NCBI GenBank assembly: GCA_947184155.2
Contig: CAMXCT020001112.1
Span: 1,460,001-1,524,000, forward strand
DNA: 64,000 nucleotides
Direction: 5' to 3'
Source: Cladocopium goreaui
Taxonomy: Eukaryota; Sar; Dinophyceae; Suessiales; Symbiodiniaceae
This document shows positions 32,801 through 43,900 of the stretch, piece by piece. Under the pieces are notes generated by a model. The model made no database searches and was not told the origin of the DNA. It was given only the letters and a program-made list of their open reading frames with translations. Numbering within the stretch: position 1 is the first letter of the stretch; each line of letters opens with the position of its first letter. A program made the translations under genes and the position numbers.

Positions 32801-35800
32801 AGAGCCATGTTCATGAATATTACATAAATATTAAATATTATATAACCATTATATAAATATTATAAAGCTACTATATAAATATAAATAATATATATATATA
32901 TATTATAAATGTTAAAAAAAATACATAAATATTATGAATATTATAAAATATATATTTTATATATTATTATTATATATTATTATATATTATACCAATATCA
33001 ACTGAATATTACATAAATATTACTTAAATATTACATATCACATACCCATACATATCCAGAAATTATCCTACTCTGAAACAATCAAAAATGAGTCCAAGTC
33101 AAGCAATTTCAATAGGCTCATTCTCCAGTGGCTCACAGCTTCGCATGCTTCGCACCTGGAACATATCCCGAATGAAGTATGACATGAAGACAATGACCTC
33201 GCAGGATTCTCGGAGTCAGCGGGAGCCGGAGTCATCTCCAAAAATCAGAGATTTACAGCCGAAAACTCATGACCAATATATCATTTATATCTCATTTATA
33301 TCTGATATGTTTTGCAAATGCATCCAAGATATCCAAGATAGCCCAAAAGTCCAGCATCCAGAATACCCCAACTACTCTCTTGTTTTACAAAAAACCACCA
33401 GGAACAGCTGTGAATGTTGGCTAGGCTCAGATTTGGGGCCAAACTTTGCTCGGATTGCCCAAGTCGCTGATTGGCTCGTGTAGAACAGCAGACGCCCATA
33501 ACACACCTGGGCAAACTACTGGTGGCTGGGCCAAGATCATCCCAAATAGGAAAAGCCAAGATCCACGAGTTACAAAAATCACTCCAGCAGGATGATTTGA
33601 AGATGTCATGTTTAACTATCACATTATGAAGCCACAGTCAGTTGCTTCCAGAAGATCACACGGATTGTAGACATTAAGGGTGTCTAACACATTTCCCCCA
33701 ATAGATCTGTGCATTTTCAAAAGGGATCGCATGTTTTCTGGGCATGATGAAATAAATCCTTCCTGCTGCCACATAATCATTGTACGTGTAAGTCACACCG
33801 TCACACCACTTATCCCTCAGAGTGCCAGGACACCCAAAAGAAATCCATGTCTCTTGCACGGTCCATGGTGTAGGCCGCCGCAATCTCACCTGACCATGCG
33901 AATATCTGAAAAATGATCCAAAATTATCCATTTTGTGAACATTTTCCAGTTAATCAATCCCGAAAGCCATTGCTTCGAGTGGCCGATGATGTTCTTTTGG
34001 AAACAATAGAGGGGGCCGGCGGGAGGCTGGGTATACCATTTGTATCCATTTGTACCCATTTTTATCATCTATGCTGTATCATCAAATCAGTATACCATCC
34101 ATACCAATATGATAAAACATTGACCATAAATGGTGATCAACCAATAGGTAGATGGTATAAATACTGTTGATATGAATTATATACCACTTGGTAAATAGGT
34201 ATTTATAGGTAAATGGTATAATAGCCATATGGTAAATGGTATAGTATTGCTGATAAATGATAAATCAATATAAATCATCTATATGAAGGTATTTATAGGA
34301 CCAGGCGGCGCCGTTTGCCCAGACAAACAAGCTTGACCAGCATGTAAAATGTTGAAGATCTTCAATAAGGAATCAAATCTCCCACAATTTTAGAAACGAG
34401 TTTTCGAAGACCCTTGCAGCACCTTCAAATCGCAAAGCCTTCTTCGATACCACGCTGTAGCATGTGTTCAGAGATTTGGGGATTTTGTGTTTATGTACGG
34501 GAAATACCAAGGTTTTAGATGGTTTTAGGCCTTCACATTTTATGATCCAGTTTCATTCCGGGCAAACAGTACATCCACCGGGAAATCCCGGGCAGCCTGC
34601 ACTGGGCAACTGGAGATTGGACGAAGGCTCCTGACGGTCAGGGACGAGATTGGTGAGTTACCCCTGGCTGCCAATGGCATTTTCAAAAGGGGCGGATTAC
34701 CCTCATTTTCAGAGAAACATCCGGTGGTTTCCTCCTTGATCTTTCGGATACCCATAGGATCCATGTATGGTATATATGCTAACATTTGGGGTATATTGAT
34801 GGTAAATGTTACCATATATAGCATACATGGATCCTATGGGATTGTATGAACATCTGGTTCAAATGCTTAGCTTTGGGCCAGTGCACAGGTGATTGTAGAT
34901 GAGATGTCCAAACTGCAGCACTTTCCACTGGCAAAACCTGCAACGAGGGAGCCCGCCCAATATCACATTGAAGTATATGGGTATAACACGCTATAACTGT
35001 GTAAATATACATATGTATTATACCTAAGATATCCTAAGATTATATCATACTATATCCCACGTACATTCAGTTTATAAGCCACTTGCACTTAAAAAACTCC
35101 AGTTCAACTCCAGTAGCCCCAAAAATTCCCGAAAAGGCCGTCCTCTTTAGCCACGCAGCTTACTAAAATGCAAATCACCACCACGGCAGCGCCATAGAAC
35201 TGGTAGAAGCTGTACAGTGGAAAGCCTGCAACGGCAATGGGCCCCAGTGGCCCCACCCGCAATGGGATGATGAAACCCGGGTAGAAGCAGAACACTTGAT
35301 CTATGCAAGTGACAAACTGGATGACTTTGGCCCTTATTTCGAGTATTTGACAAGTGTTTATGTGTGTATATATATAATATATATGTACACATATCATATA
35401 ATATCCATTTCAGGTTGGTTATGTAAGGTGATGGGGAAACTCCCATTTTTCGTGGTAAAACACCCTGCAAGGTTGGCCCCCGTAGTAATAAAATGTAATA
35501 AATTGGCTTACACACCCCCATTGATGAACGACCTTTATCACAAATATCTAGTAACCATCGTTCACCAAGTTGCGTTCACCAACTTAGCTATCTTAAATTA
35601 TTTATCACAAAAATCTAGTAACCATCGTTCACTTACCTTTGCTTTTGAGTCATTTTTAGTCATTTTTATTGTTCAATCCCAATTTTTAGTGGCTAACCCT
35701 GCCTTTAGCCACATCCAGCACGCAAACCGCGCACACGGCGCCGATGAAGGAATGAAGGGCCTCAGTGATAACGATGTTGATTTCACCCAGAAAAACCGTG

Positions 35801-38800
35801 ATTTTTGAGCAACGCACTTGGTGATTTGAGGACGAAAAATGGGAACTTGACCAGTAGAAATGGAGATTTGGGGAAGTCCTAAAATATATATGGTTCCCCA
35901 AAATTGTCCTTAAAATATCAATGGGCAAACCGCTGGTTTAGGGTATCCGAATTTGGAGAAACACCCACCTATAGCTGGTGAGTTATCAGGGATGGTTTAC
36001 GAAAGTGCAGTTTACCATGGTTTAGGACCGTTTAGGAGTTTAGGACTAATTGCGATGAATCCATTGATTCTTGCAATCTGATCATGCAAAATTCATGGAT
36101 TCAGAAGCTCCTCCTAGACATATGGATCAAATCGGAGGTCCTCCTTAGCGGAAAAGTGCGACTTTCCAAAATCTTAGCGTTTCCTGCCGTCAAAAACAGG
36201 CAACTCCTTGAACTGATTTTGGATGCCTGATGTTTGAAACACGCATGTCTTTACATGATATCTTCCGATATATGTTATATGGGATGGTTTAGTTCAGCAT
36301 CGCCCATAGCAAAACCCTCTTGGCATGGAACTTGGAAGTGGAAAATCCGCGGACATTGTTTTTGTGTGACATCAGTGGCTCTGAAAAATTCGGGGAAAAA
36401 ACAGCCCTAAAATCCAGGAGTTATCATTTTCCGCATCAACCATTGCCATCGTTGGGACTGCACGTCTGCCCAGCGACCATGATGCCTGAAATGAGACCTG
36501 CGTCCGCTTCGGTGTCTCCTGGGATGCTGCCCAGGTGGTGAATCCCCAGGAATGGAGGTGGTAAATGGTATATTGTATTAATATTTATATATATATATAT
36601 ATGTATCTATTACATGATAAGTTATATAGTTATATTATTTAAAATATTATCATATCTTATATATATGTATATATATGTATACATATACGGTACTAGATTT
36701 TGCATAAATGCACTAAGACACGATAAATGGTAGTGAATGGAAATGTCATCGAAATGCCATCGACATACTGGTTGTACACCATGATCAGGTTTCGCTGCTC
36801 TTCGAGTGGTCATCATGTTTCAGGGGTTTCATCTATCGAACACCAAATCTACACCCTGCACTGCATGCACTCCTGGATTTTCCACATCCGTCTCCGGAGC
36901 TCTTAGATCCTCAGTGGAAATGAAAGCCACCCGAAGTCAGACAGTCATGCAGTGTGTCTGAAAATCTGTGATATATAATTATATGTGTATATTATGTATT
37001 ATATATATATAATTATATATATAATAGCATGTATTATGTTTAAAATTATGTGTACATATGAGCCGCCGTCAAAATCAATTGTTGATGCTTGGTACAAAAA
37101 TATAGGTTATCGCTTTTTTGGGGTGCCCTATCGCTTTACCGTGTTTTCTTCAAATCAACACTAAATAATGCAAAAATGCAGCAGAATTGGCTTCACGGAT
37201 TCAGATCTCTAAACTGCCGGGGATGGATTAAGGGGGTGCTGGTTGTCTTGGCGTTTGCAACCATGTTGGGGAGCTACCTAAGCACATTCCTAGACTCTTT
37301 CCTAAGCAAGGAAATTTATTACAATCTCAACTCCAAACTAGAATGACAGTAAACCCATATAAGATCAATAATTCTATGAAAACGAAAAAGGATATCTCTG
37401 TGGTCAAATGAGTCTATCCCTCGTCCGGGGTCCCTTCTTCAACAAAAGGTTATCGTTAAGTTATCGCTAAATTAGAATACCAGGATTCCCAGGATGATCA
37501 AGAAAGGAAGAGAAAGAGGAAATGAGAAGGACAAATGAAACAAAAAGGAAAACATGAAATAGATGGAATTCAGAATCGGATTCAAAATTAATTTTGATTT
37601 ATACTTCAGAATTCAATTGCGTTTAGTTTCAAACGGAAAGTTAAAGGAAAAAGGAAGGTAAGAAAAAAGGAAACAAAGGAAGAATAATTTCAAATCAAAT
37701 TATACGGCACATAAACGGAATTCTGAATTGATTTAACACTATATGTTTTGATTTAATTCAGAATTCAATTGCATTTAGTTTAGTTTAATTCTACTGCTTT
37801 GCGACCTGGGAGAAAAAAAAAGAACAAACTGCCTGCAGAAAGCAACGGTTCAATCACCTTGGACAACAAATGAGATGGCCACTGCAAGAAACGTTCGCAC
37901 TGCAGGTTGAATTTGATTCGTCAATTTTGCCCATCGCGTGAAGGTGCACAACAATATGTTCTTGGTTTACACCAAGTTTAATGCATTCTCATATGGTTAC
38001 AAGTTATCGCTTTTGGGGGGCCCTATCGCTTTACATGGTTTGGTGCACTTTCTGGACACAACTGGACCCTCCCTCACTAAAGTAGTCACTCTTAGTCTAC
38101 GCTTATTTTGACCGTATCTCATATACAGTACTATATATATATAACCCATAGGATCCATGTATGCTATATATGGTAACATTTACCATCAATATACCCCCAA
38201 TGTTAGCATATATACCATACATGGATCCTATGGGTAATAATTACAATATATAAATAAATTATAAATACATTATATATGGAGATATGCTGATATGCCAAAG
38301 GTAGGCATGAATCAAAATCCAGGCACCCCAATACTTGGATTTGCTTAAGGACTAAGGACCCCCCCAAAAAAATACGTCAAAAATCCCTCTAGATTCTGTT
38401 AGTAGTCGATTTCCCATTGGGAAAATAAAAAAACAACAAATCCAGTATTTTATAGATGGTTTTGGCAATCCACCATCAAAATAGTGTGTTTTCCTACAAA
38501 CAACTTCCATTTCTAACGGATTTTCCATGGCTTCAATGAGTATACCAAGGCGCTGCCGGCAACGCCGCATGCGCCGCGTAGGCCACATTGAGCGCCGTCT
38601 CGGTGAAGGCTAAGGACATGAGGAAGGGATGCGGCCATTCATAGCGACTGCAGAAGTAGAGCGACAAAAATCCTGGATTAGGCTGGATTTCTAGGCTGGA
38701 TATACCAATGATAATACCAATTAGAAGTGAATTCATACTCATTAATTATATGAGATGCTTAATTACTCAATTAGAAGTGTTGGTAACTATGGGTCTATGG

Positions 38801-39756
38801 TGGATATTTATCCAACAAACATATCTGGGGGGTCCTTCCTGTGTGTGTTTGTGTCACACTCAGAGAAAGACACGCACTTCAAAACCGGAGCCATTTCTGC
38901 GAACAGCTGCAGTGCTTTGTCCTTCCTTGTTGATAGCAAAAATTGTCCACAGTTCAAGTTCGCGAGCATGAACACAAAATGAGATTCTATGCAGACCAAT
39001 ATCAATAAAATCATATAAAATCTATACATGTATTAAACATCTCAAAACCAACTGTGGTAAACCCAAAAATAAACCATCTCCAATGATTTGCCATAAATGG
39101 ATGTAAATGGTAACAATCACCCCCAAACGGTCGTTTTTTGTGCTCACGCCTGCGATAGCGCCGCTGAGGAATTTCGCGTTTTTTGGACTTTTCAGAGATG
39201 TTTATGTTGATATTTAATGTTCATGGTAATATTTGCATGGGGGTGGGGTGGGGGTAGGGTGGTGTGGGGTGGGGCTAATAACGTTCAATCATCTGCATTT
39301 TTTGATTCTCCGTTTTGAGTTTCCTATAGTAAATTCTAACCCGTTCTTGCTTCTACCCTATGAACACAAGAACATTTTTTAACACGCTCGTGATGTTACG
39401 TTGTTGCACTTCCTATATAGTAATCGCCAAGACGCTCTTGATTCTTGACATAATGACAGTTGCGTGCGAAGCTAAAAAGCACCAGCGCCGCTATCCCCGG
39501 CGTGACCTTGTTCATGGCATTGGGTTTACATCATCATTTTAGAGTATATCACCATGTAAATCACCATTAAACCCACCACATTTTTCATTTTTGATGGTCA
39601 TCAAACCAGCATTTTTGATTGCAAAATTCCATGAAGTCACCATGTTTCATGGAAAAATCCCCTCCTGCTGCAGAAAACAGACTGGCCAGCAGCATCACCG
39701 GGCGCCGGCGGCCCATGGTAGAACTGAGACGATCTGACAGAAGACCTGCCAAGGGA
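29900..39756 (-). CDS. MFS/GPH-like (sugar:cation symporter type) transporter, main exons
   Basis: Exons of a 12-TM major facilitator protein. The N-half loop 2-3 signature is at 39750-39663 (GPLAGLLSDRLSSTMGRRRP), the form seen in GPH/sucrose-type carriers. Then come 38680-38545 (ETALNVAYAAHAALPAAPW), 36530-36440 (DAGLISGIMVAGQTC), about 35790-35690 and 35290-35150 (two hydrophobic segments). The C-half signature is at about 32213-32110 (VVAVPSSRMSDHVGCKP), then about 31440-31335 (MLIGASFYGLGSGSYM), from 31078 (VDYALALKCLPSNK), about 30470-30350 (SFGLWGIAGFIGSCLGP) and about 29990-29900 (YAFGLLLAGSLPALAV, then TGA). The 31335/31078 junction is in phase with a GC donor; the next one suggests a GA donor. 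Possible extra exons between 34.7 and 32.4 kb are unassigned. Two tandem half-length genes are an alternative, but the two signatures match the two MFS halves. Substrate not inferable. Confidence 0.6.
32254..32330. repeat. CAA/CGA trinucleotide microsatellite
   Basis: AACAACAAC then GACGACGAC then a mixed return to AAC units; lies between two transporter exons on the other strand. Confidence 0.95.
32819..33010. repeat. ATAAATATTA AT-rich array
   Basis: Irregular tandem ATAAATATTA units and TA runs; no coding content. Confidence 0.8.
34749..34841 (+). repeat. Palindromic ~93-bp element, copy A
   Basis: Ends ACCCATAGGATCCATGTATG and its complement; centre is asymmetric, containing TTTGGGGTATATTGATGG. 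Confidence 0.9.
38144..38236 (-). repeat. Palindromic ~93-bp element, copy B, opposite orientation
   Basis: Same ends as copy A; the centre is the reverse complement of copy A's, so the two lie inverted about 3.4 kb apart, both in the transporter locus. Confidence 0.9.
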
Positions 39757-40008
39757 CCTTGGCGCGGTGATTTTCATGGGATTTAATGGAACGTTAATGG
39801 AATGTTCATAGGATCTTCATGGGTTCCAATATATTCCAATGGGATTTTGTAATGGAATTTTCATGGGATTTAACGGGCTTTAATGTGATTTCATGGGATT
39901 TAAATGGTATGTATAAGCATGAAAAATGATTCCCACCGGATGCGGAGTTCACCATCGGAATTTGGGTTCGTACCTGAAACTAGGCGATCAACCCCCCAAA
40001 ATGGTAAC

Positions 40009-40127
40009 TGTCAATTTGACCCCATTGGACTTGCACCTGCCATATGAAGGCTCACGAGTTGTCCCAACTTGAGAAAAGGGAGTTTCGCTTGTGACTGGTT
40101 GTAGTGCCCCTACTTGTTGTGTTTACA
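40009..40127 (+). repeat. 5' LTR of element 2
   Basis: 119 bp, starts TGTCAATTTGACC and ends GTGTTTACA, the usual TG...CA. The first bases form a small palindrome (GTCAATTTGAC). Identical to the 3' copy. Confidence 0.97.
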
Positions 40128-40128
40128 T

Positions 40129-40141
40129 TGGTAGCGGAGCC
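40129..40141 (+). promoter_or_regulatory. Primer binding site, element 2
   Basis: TGGTAGCGGAGCC begins one base after the LTR. The same 13-mer serves element 1, so both families probably prime from the same tRNA. Confidence 0.8.
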
Positions 40142-40250
40142 TTCTGGTGGGCTTTTGTAAAACACCAGCAAAGATCAGCCATAGCCTGCTGTGTCTGGTT
40201 TGTGGATAGGGCCGAAGGCGACGTCGCCGTTGGGGCACTAGAGGGCTTGG

Positions 40251-40967
40251 ATGATGTCAGCTCCGGTGGCTGCCGCTCCTGGGGATACTGCTGACGGGGT
40301 TGATGAAGCCAGTGGAGGGTCCACTGTTTCTCAGGATGAACAACCCAGCTCAGGACAGAGGTGGAGCGAAGACGACTGGCGTCTTTGGAATGCTGGTCAG
40401 TGGCCGACGAGGGCAATGGCATCACCTACGCCCACCGTATATGAGGCTTCCGATGGAGCTGAACAACAAGCTGGGACGAGACAGCGAACTTCATGGTGGT
40501 CGAGCTCTACGGCAACGACATGGGAGGACCCGTGGACCTGATGGCGAGACCCATGGTCTTCGAGCCGATCAGATGAGGTCTTGGATGAGCGAAGTGGGGG
40601 CACTGACAAGATAGCGGTGCCAGAGTTTTCAGGAGAAGACGATCGAGATGGGTGCAAGGCCAAGAGCTACTTGCGGAAGGTGCAGGCCTGGAGACGAGTG
40701 ACACGTCTCAAGCCTCACAAGCAAGCTCTGGTCTTGTACAACGGCTTGTCTGGTAAGGCTTGGAGAGACGCCGAGGAGATCGACCTTGCGGCCCTGGACT
40801 CCCCCAACGGCGTTGACGTCTTCATGCAGTGGATCACGGAGCACTACCTGGACAAGGAGATCGTGAAGGCCGGCAAGTACATGAGCGACTTCTTCAAGCA
40901 CTACAAGCGTGGCCATGCTCAGGATATCCGGGACTTCATGGAGTTCGACAGGCACATCAGCAATTGA
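40251..40967 (+). pseudogene. gag: gag of element 2, interrupted
   Basis: Frame starting at the double ATG 40251. The N-terminus is acidic and tryptophan-rich (WSEDDWRLWNAGQW, then SWWSSS and WEDPW). It is cut by TGA at 40539-40541, after which the same frame continues (WRDPWSSSRSDEVLDE) into the capsid core (KIAVPEFSGEDD, then YLRKVQAWRRVTRLKPHKQA and YMSDFFKHYKRGH). It ends at TGA 40965-40967; the capsid continues in the -1 frame with LKEVGCVLPSVCCAWWYIDK. So the gag needs one readthrough and one frame step. A CGA to TGA change would explain the first stop. Confidence 0.8.
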
Positions 40968-43900
40968 AGGAAGTTGGATGCGTGCTGCCAAGCGTATGTT
41001 GCGCTTGGTGGTACATCGACAAGTTGAGGATGGACAATGCTGCGGAGCTCAACCTTCTCTCCTCTGTGGGGAACCAGTACGAGCTGATCCGCCTCCAGGA
41101 GGCAGCAGTGGTTCAAGACCGGATGAACCGAAGGATCTGGGAACAGCGGAAGGTCGACACCAAGAAGAACCAGGTCTATGTGGCTGAGATCGAGGACACC
41201 CCGGACGATGAAGAGGACCCGGAAGACCTCGAGCTCTACGACCTTGAGGAGACTACGGAGGTTGACGATGACGAGACTCATGAGGCGTACGTCGCTTTTC
41301 AGAATGCCAAGGCAAAGTACAGTAGCATGCTCAAAGCCAGGGGCACCACCAGCCCACAGTCTCGTGAGGAGTCTCTGCAGAAAGCGAAGGCACGTTCTTA
41401 CTGCAGTGCCTGCGGCGAGAAGGGGCACTGGCATAAGGACCCCATCTGTCCGAAGAACAAGCAGACATCAACGACTGCACCGCACACCACACACATCGCC
41501 TACTACACCAATGGTCAGATGGCCGACCTGGAGGTGATTGTTGACTGCGCTTGCAGCCGAACACTGGCTGGACCGGAGTGGGTGAAGGCCTACATGAAGA
41601 AGGCCGATCAGTGCGGTGTGCCGTACTTTGTCATGCGCCAGAACGAGACCTTCAAGTTTGGGGGCCCCAAGGTTTACCCTTCGACCAGGGCGATGGTTTG
41701 CTTTCTTTGCCTTCAGGGCAAATGGTTTGTGGTGAAAGTCGCCATTGTGGCAACCCACGTGCCGCTCTTGCTGAGCCGCCCGGTCTTGGCTGCCTTGGGG
41801 ATGCAGTTCAAGTTGGACACCAATGAGGCCAACTTCACCAGCTTAGATCTTGAGGACGTAGCTTTGAGTTTTACTGCTTCAGGCCATCCTTGCGCTGAAG
41901 CTGTTTCCTTTTCTGGCCAGCCACCTGCTTGGCCTGACCTGGTGGACTGGAGTGTGACAGAAATTCACATTCCAGTACGATCTGAGCGCCGTGAAGCATA
42001 CATGGCGAGTGCAGCTTCAGAGGGTATTGGGATGCTTTTCTATCCAAAGGTGAAATTTCAGGTACAAGAATTTCTATGTAGAGATGTTCTGCCTGTTGAA
42101 ACTTTCATGCATTGGTGGAATGGTCAACCGCCTTCTCGTGACTTTTGGATTGAGACCGAAGAGTACATGTACCGCATCCATGTCACACCACGGAGGACAC
42201 TTTTTGACCCCTCTAATTGGCAAACATCTCAAACCGAACTTCGAGATCTCTTGTTGCAAAGATTGGGCACCTGCAGAGAATCGACCTGCATACCATGTCA
42301 TGCAAGATGCCATCACATAGTGGTCGAACATTCTTGGAAAGAAGATCATGGACCACGAGCTGAATTTCTTTGGATTGGCCGCAGCCGTTTTCAACGAAAC
42401 GCTCAAGCCGCCCCACGCTCCTTGTCTTCTACGGCCCATGTCCACGAGGGCAACGACTACCTCGCTATGGAAGATGAAGCGAGAGGAGTTGGTGGCGTCT
42501 CTCGAGAGGCTGGGGGTCTCGGTGAGGGCAGAATGGACAGTGCCCGAACTGAGGGCAACACTGATCGAACAGCAAGAGACCCACGGGACGCCCAATCCGA
42601 AGGTGAAGGGCCTCACTCGGCTTACTTTGGACGAGCTGAAGGACAAGTGCATGGCCGAAGGGATTGTCATGCCAGACAGCAAGCCGACCCGGGGGCCACT
42701 GATGAAGCTCTTGAGGGAGAACTCACCCCCGACCGGGGACGAGGTGGTCTGCTTTGGCATGTACAAGGGCTACCTCTACAAGGAGGTCAACGAGAAGTAC
42801 TTGGAGTGGGCGATGCAAGAGGTGGCTGCCAATCCTCAGCACTCCTTGGATTTGGCACGCCTGGCCAGGTGGGCACAAGCCCGCTCCACTACGCCTGGAA
42901 CTGGTTCAAGGCCATCGGCACCCGAGGTGGGAGCAGTTGTGCCGCTGCCCAAGGCAGCATACCCGGTGCCGAAGGTCAACATGCCGATGAGAGAGGAGAC
43001 GTCGTCGAAACAGTCAAGGACTTCAAGGACGAGACCCTTGGAGATGGAGGAATCGAGCGAGTTCTCGGAGGTGGAATGGGCGACGGAAGATCGTATCAAG
43101 GACATGGAGGCGAGGTTGGCGATCCTACGACAGATCAAGGAGACCGAGGACAAGCAGGAGGCCAAGGCCAAGGCAGCCCCTCCAAAAGCAAACTGAAGAA
43201 GAAGGCCTACTGGCAGAAGGTTGATGAGCTGAGGGAGATGAGGAGATCGATGAGACACGAAGCGCTTTGGATGGCTACCAACGACTCTGCAGAGGAGGAC
43301 CTCCCGGAGAAGGACATCGTCGAGCTCTATGACCCGGACACCATTGAGGCTGACGAGTATGACATCAACAACGACGGCTTGCCCAAGGTGAACCTCAACT
43401 ACCCCTCGGACTATGACTTGGTCCGCAACTTGCCGGCCAAGAGGATGAAGAGGGCATCACGGAAAAGGGTCACGGGGTGGGCTCAACGAGCTTTGACTTG
43501 CCTGTGTACCACCTTGGTGGCATTGGCATCTCCAGTCGCCGAAGAACTCAAGGAAGTGGTGGTGGAGCCACTACACGATGCCTATCTGGCTGTCTCTGGC
43601 CATCGACCGCAAGAGGAGACGGTCTCCTTGCTGGAACTCTTTGCGGGGTCGGCCCATTTGACGGGCTACTTCGCAGCCAAAGGACACAATGTCCTGGAGC
43701 CGCGAGACATCGTCTATGGACATGATCTGTTCGACAGGCGCCAGCAAGTGTCTGTCCTGGACAACATCCACAAAATGAAGCCCCGACTTCTTTGGGTGGC
43801 TTTACCTTGCACAAAATGGTCACCTTGGCAACGATTGAACTATGCCCATCGGCGACAACAACTTCGGCGTGAACGAGCCAAACAACGGAAGCTTATGAAG

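Noticed and set aside
42074..42766. 230-codon minus-strand ORF inside element 2
   Set aside because: It is the antisense of pol/spacer coding sequence with no family resemblance; GC-rich coding DNA often leaves open antisense frames.
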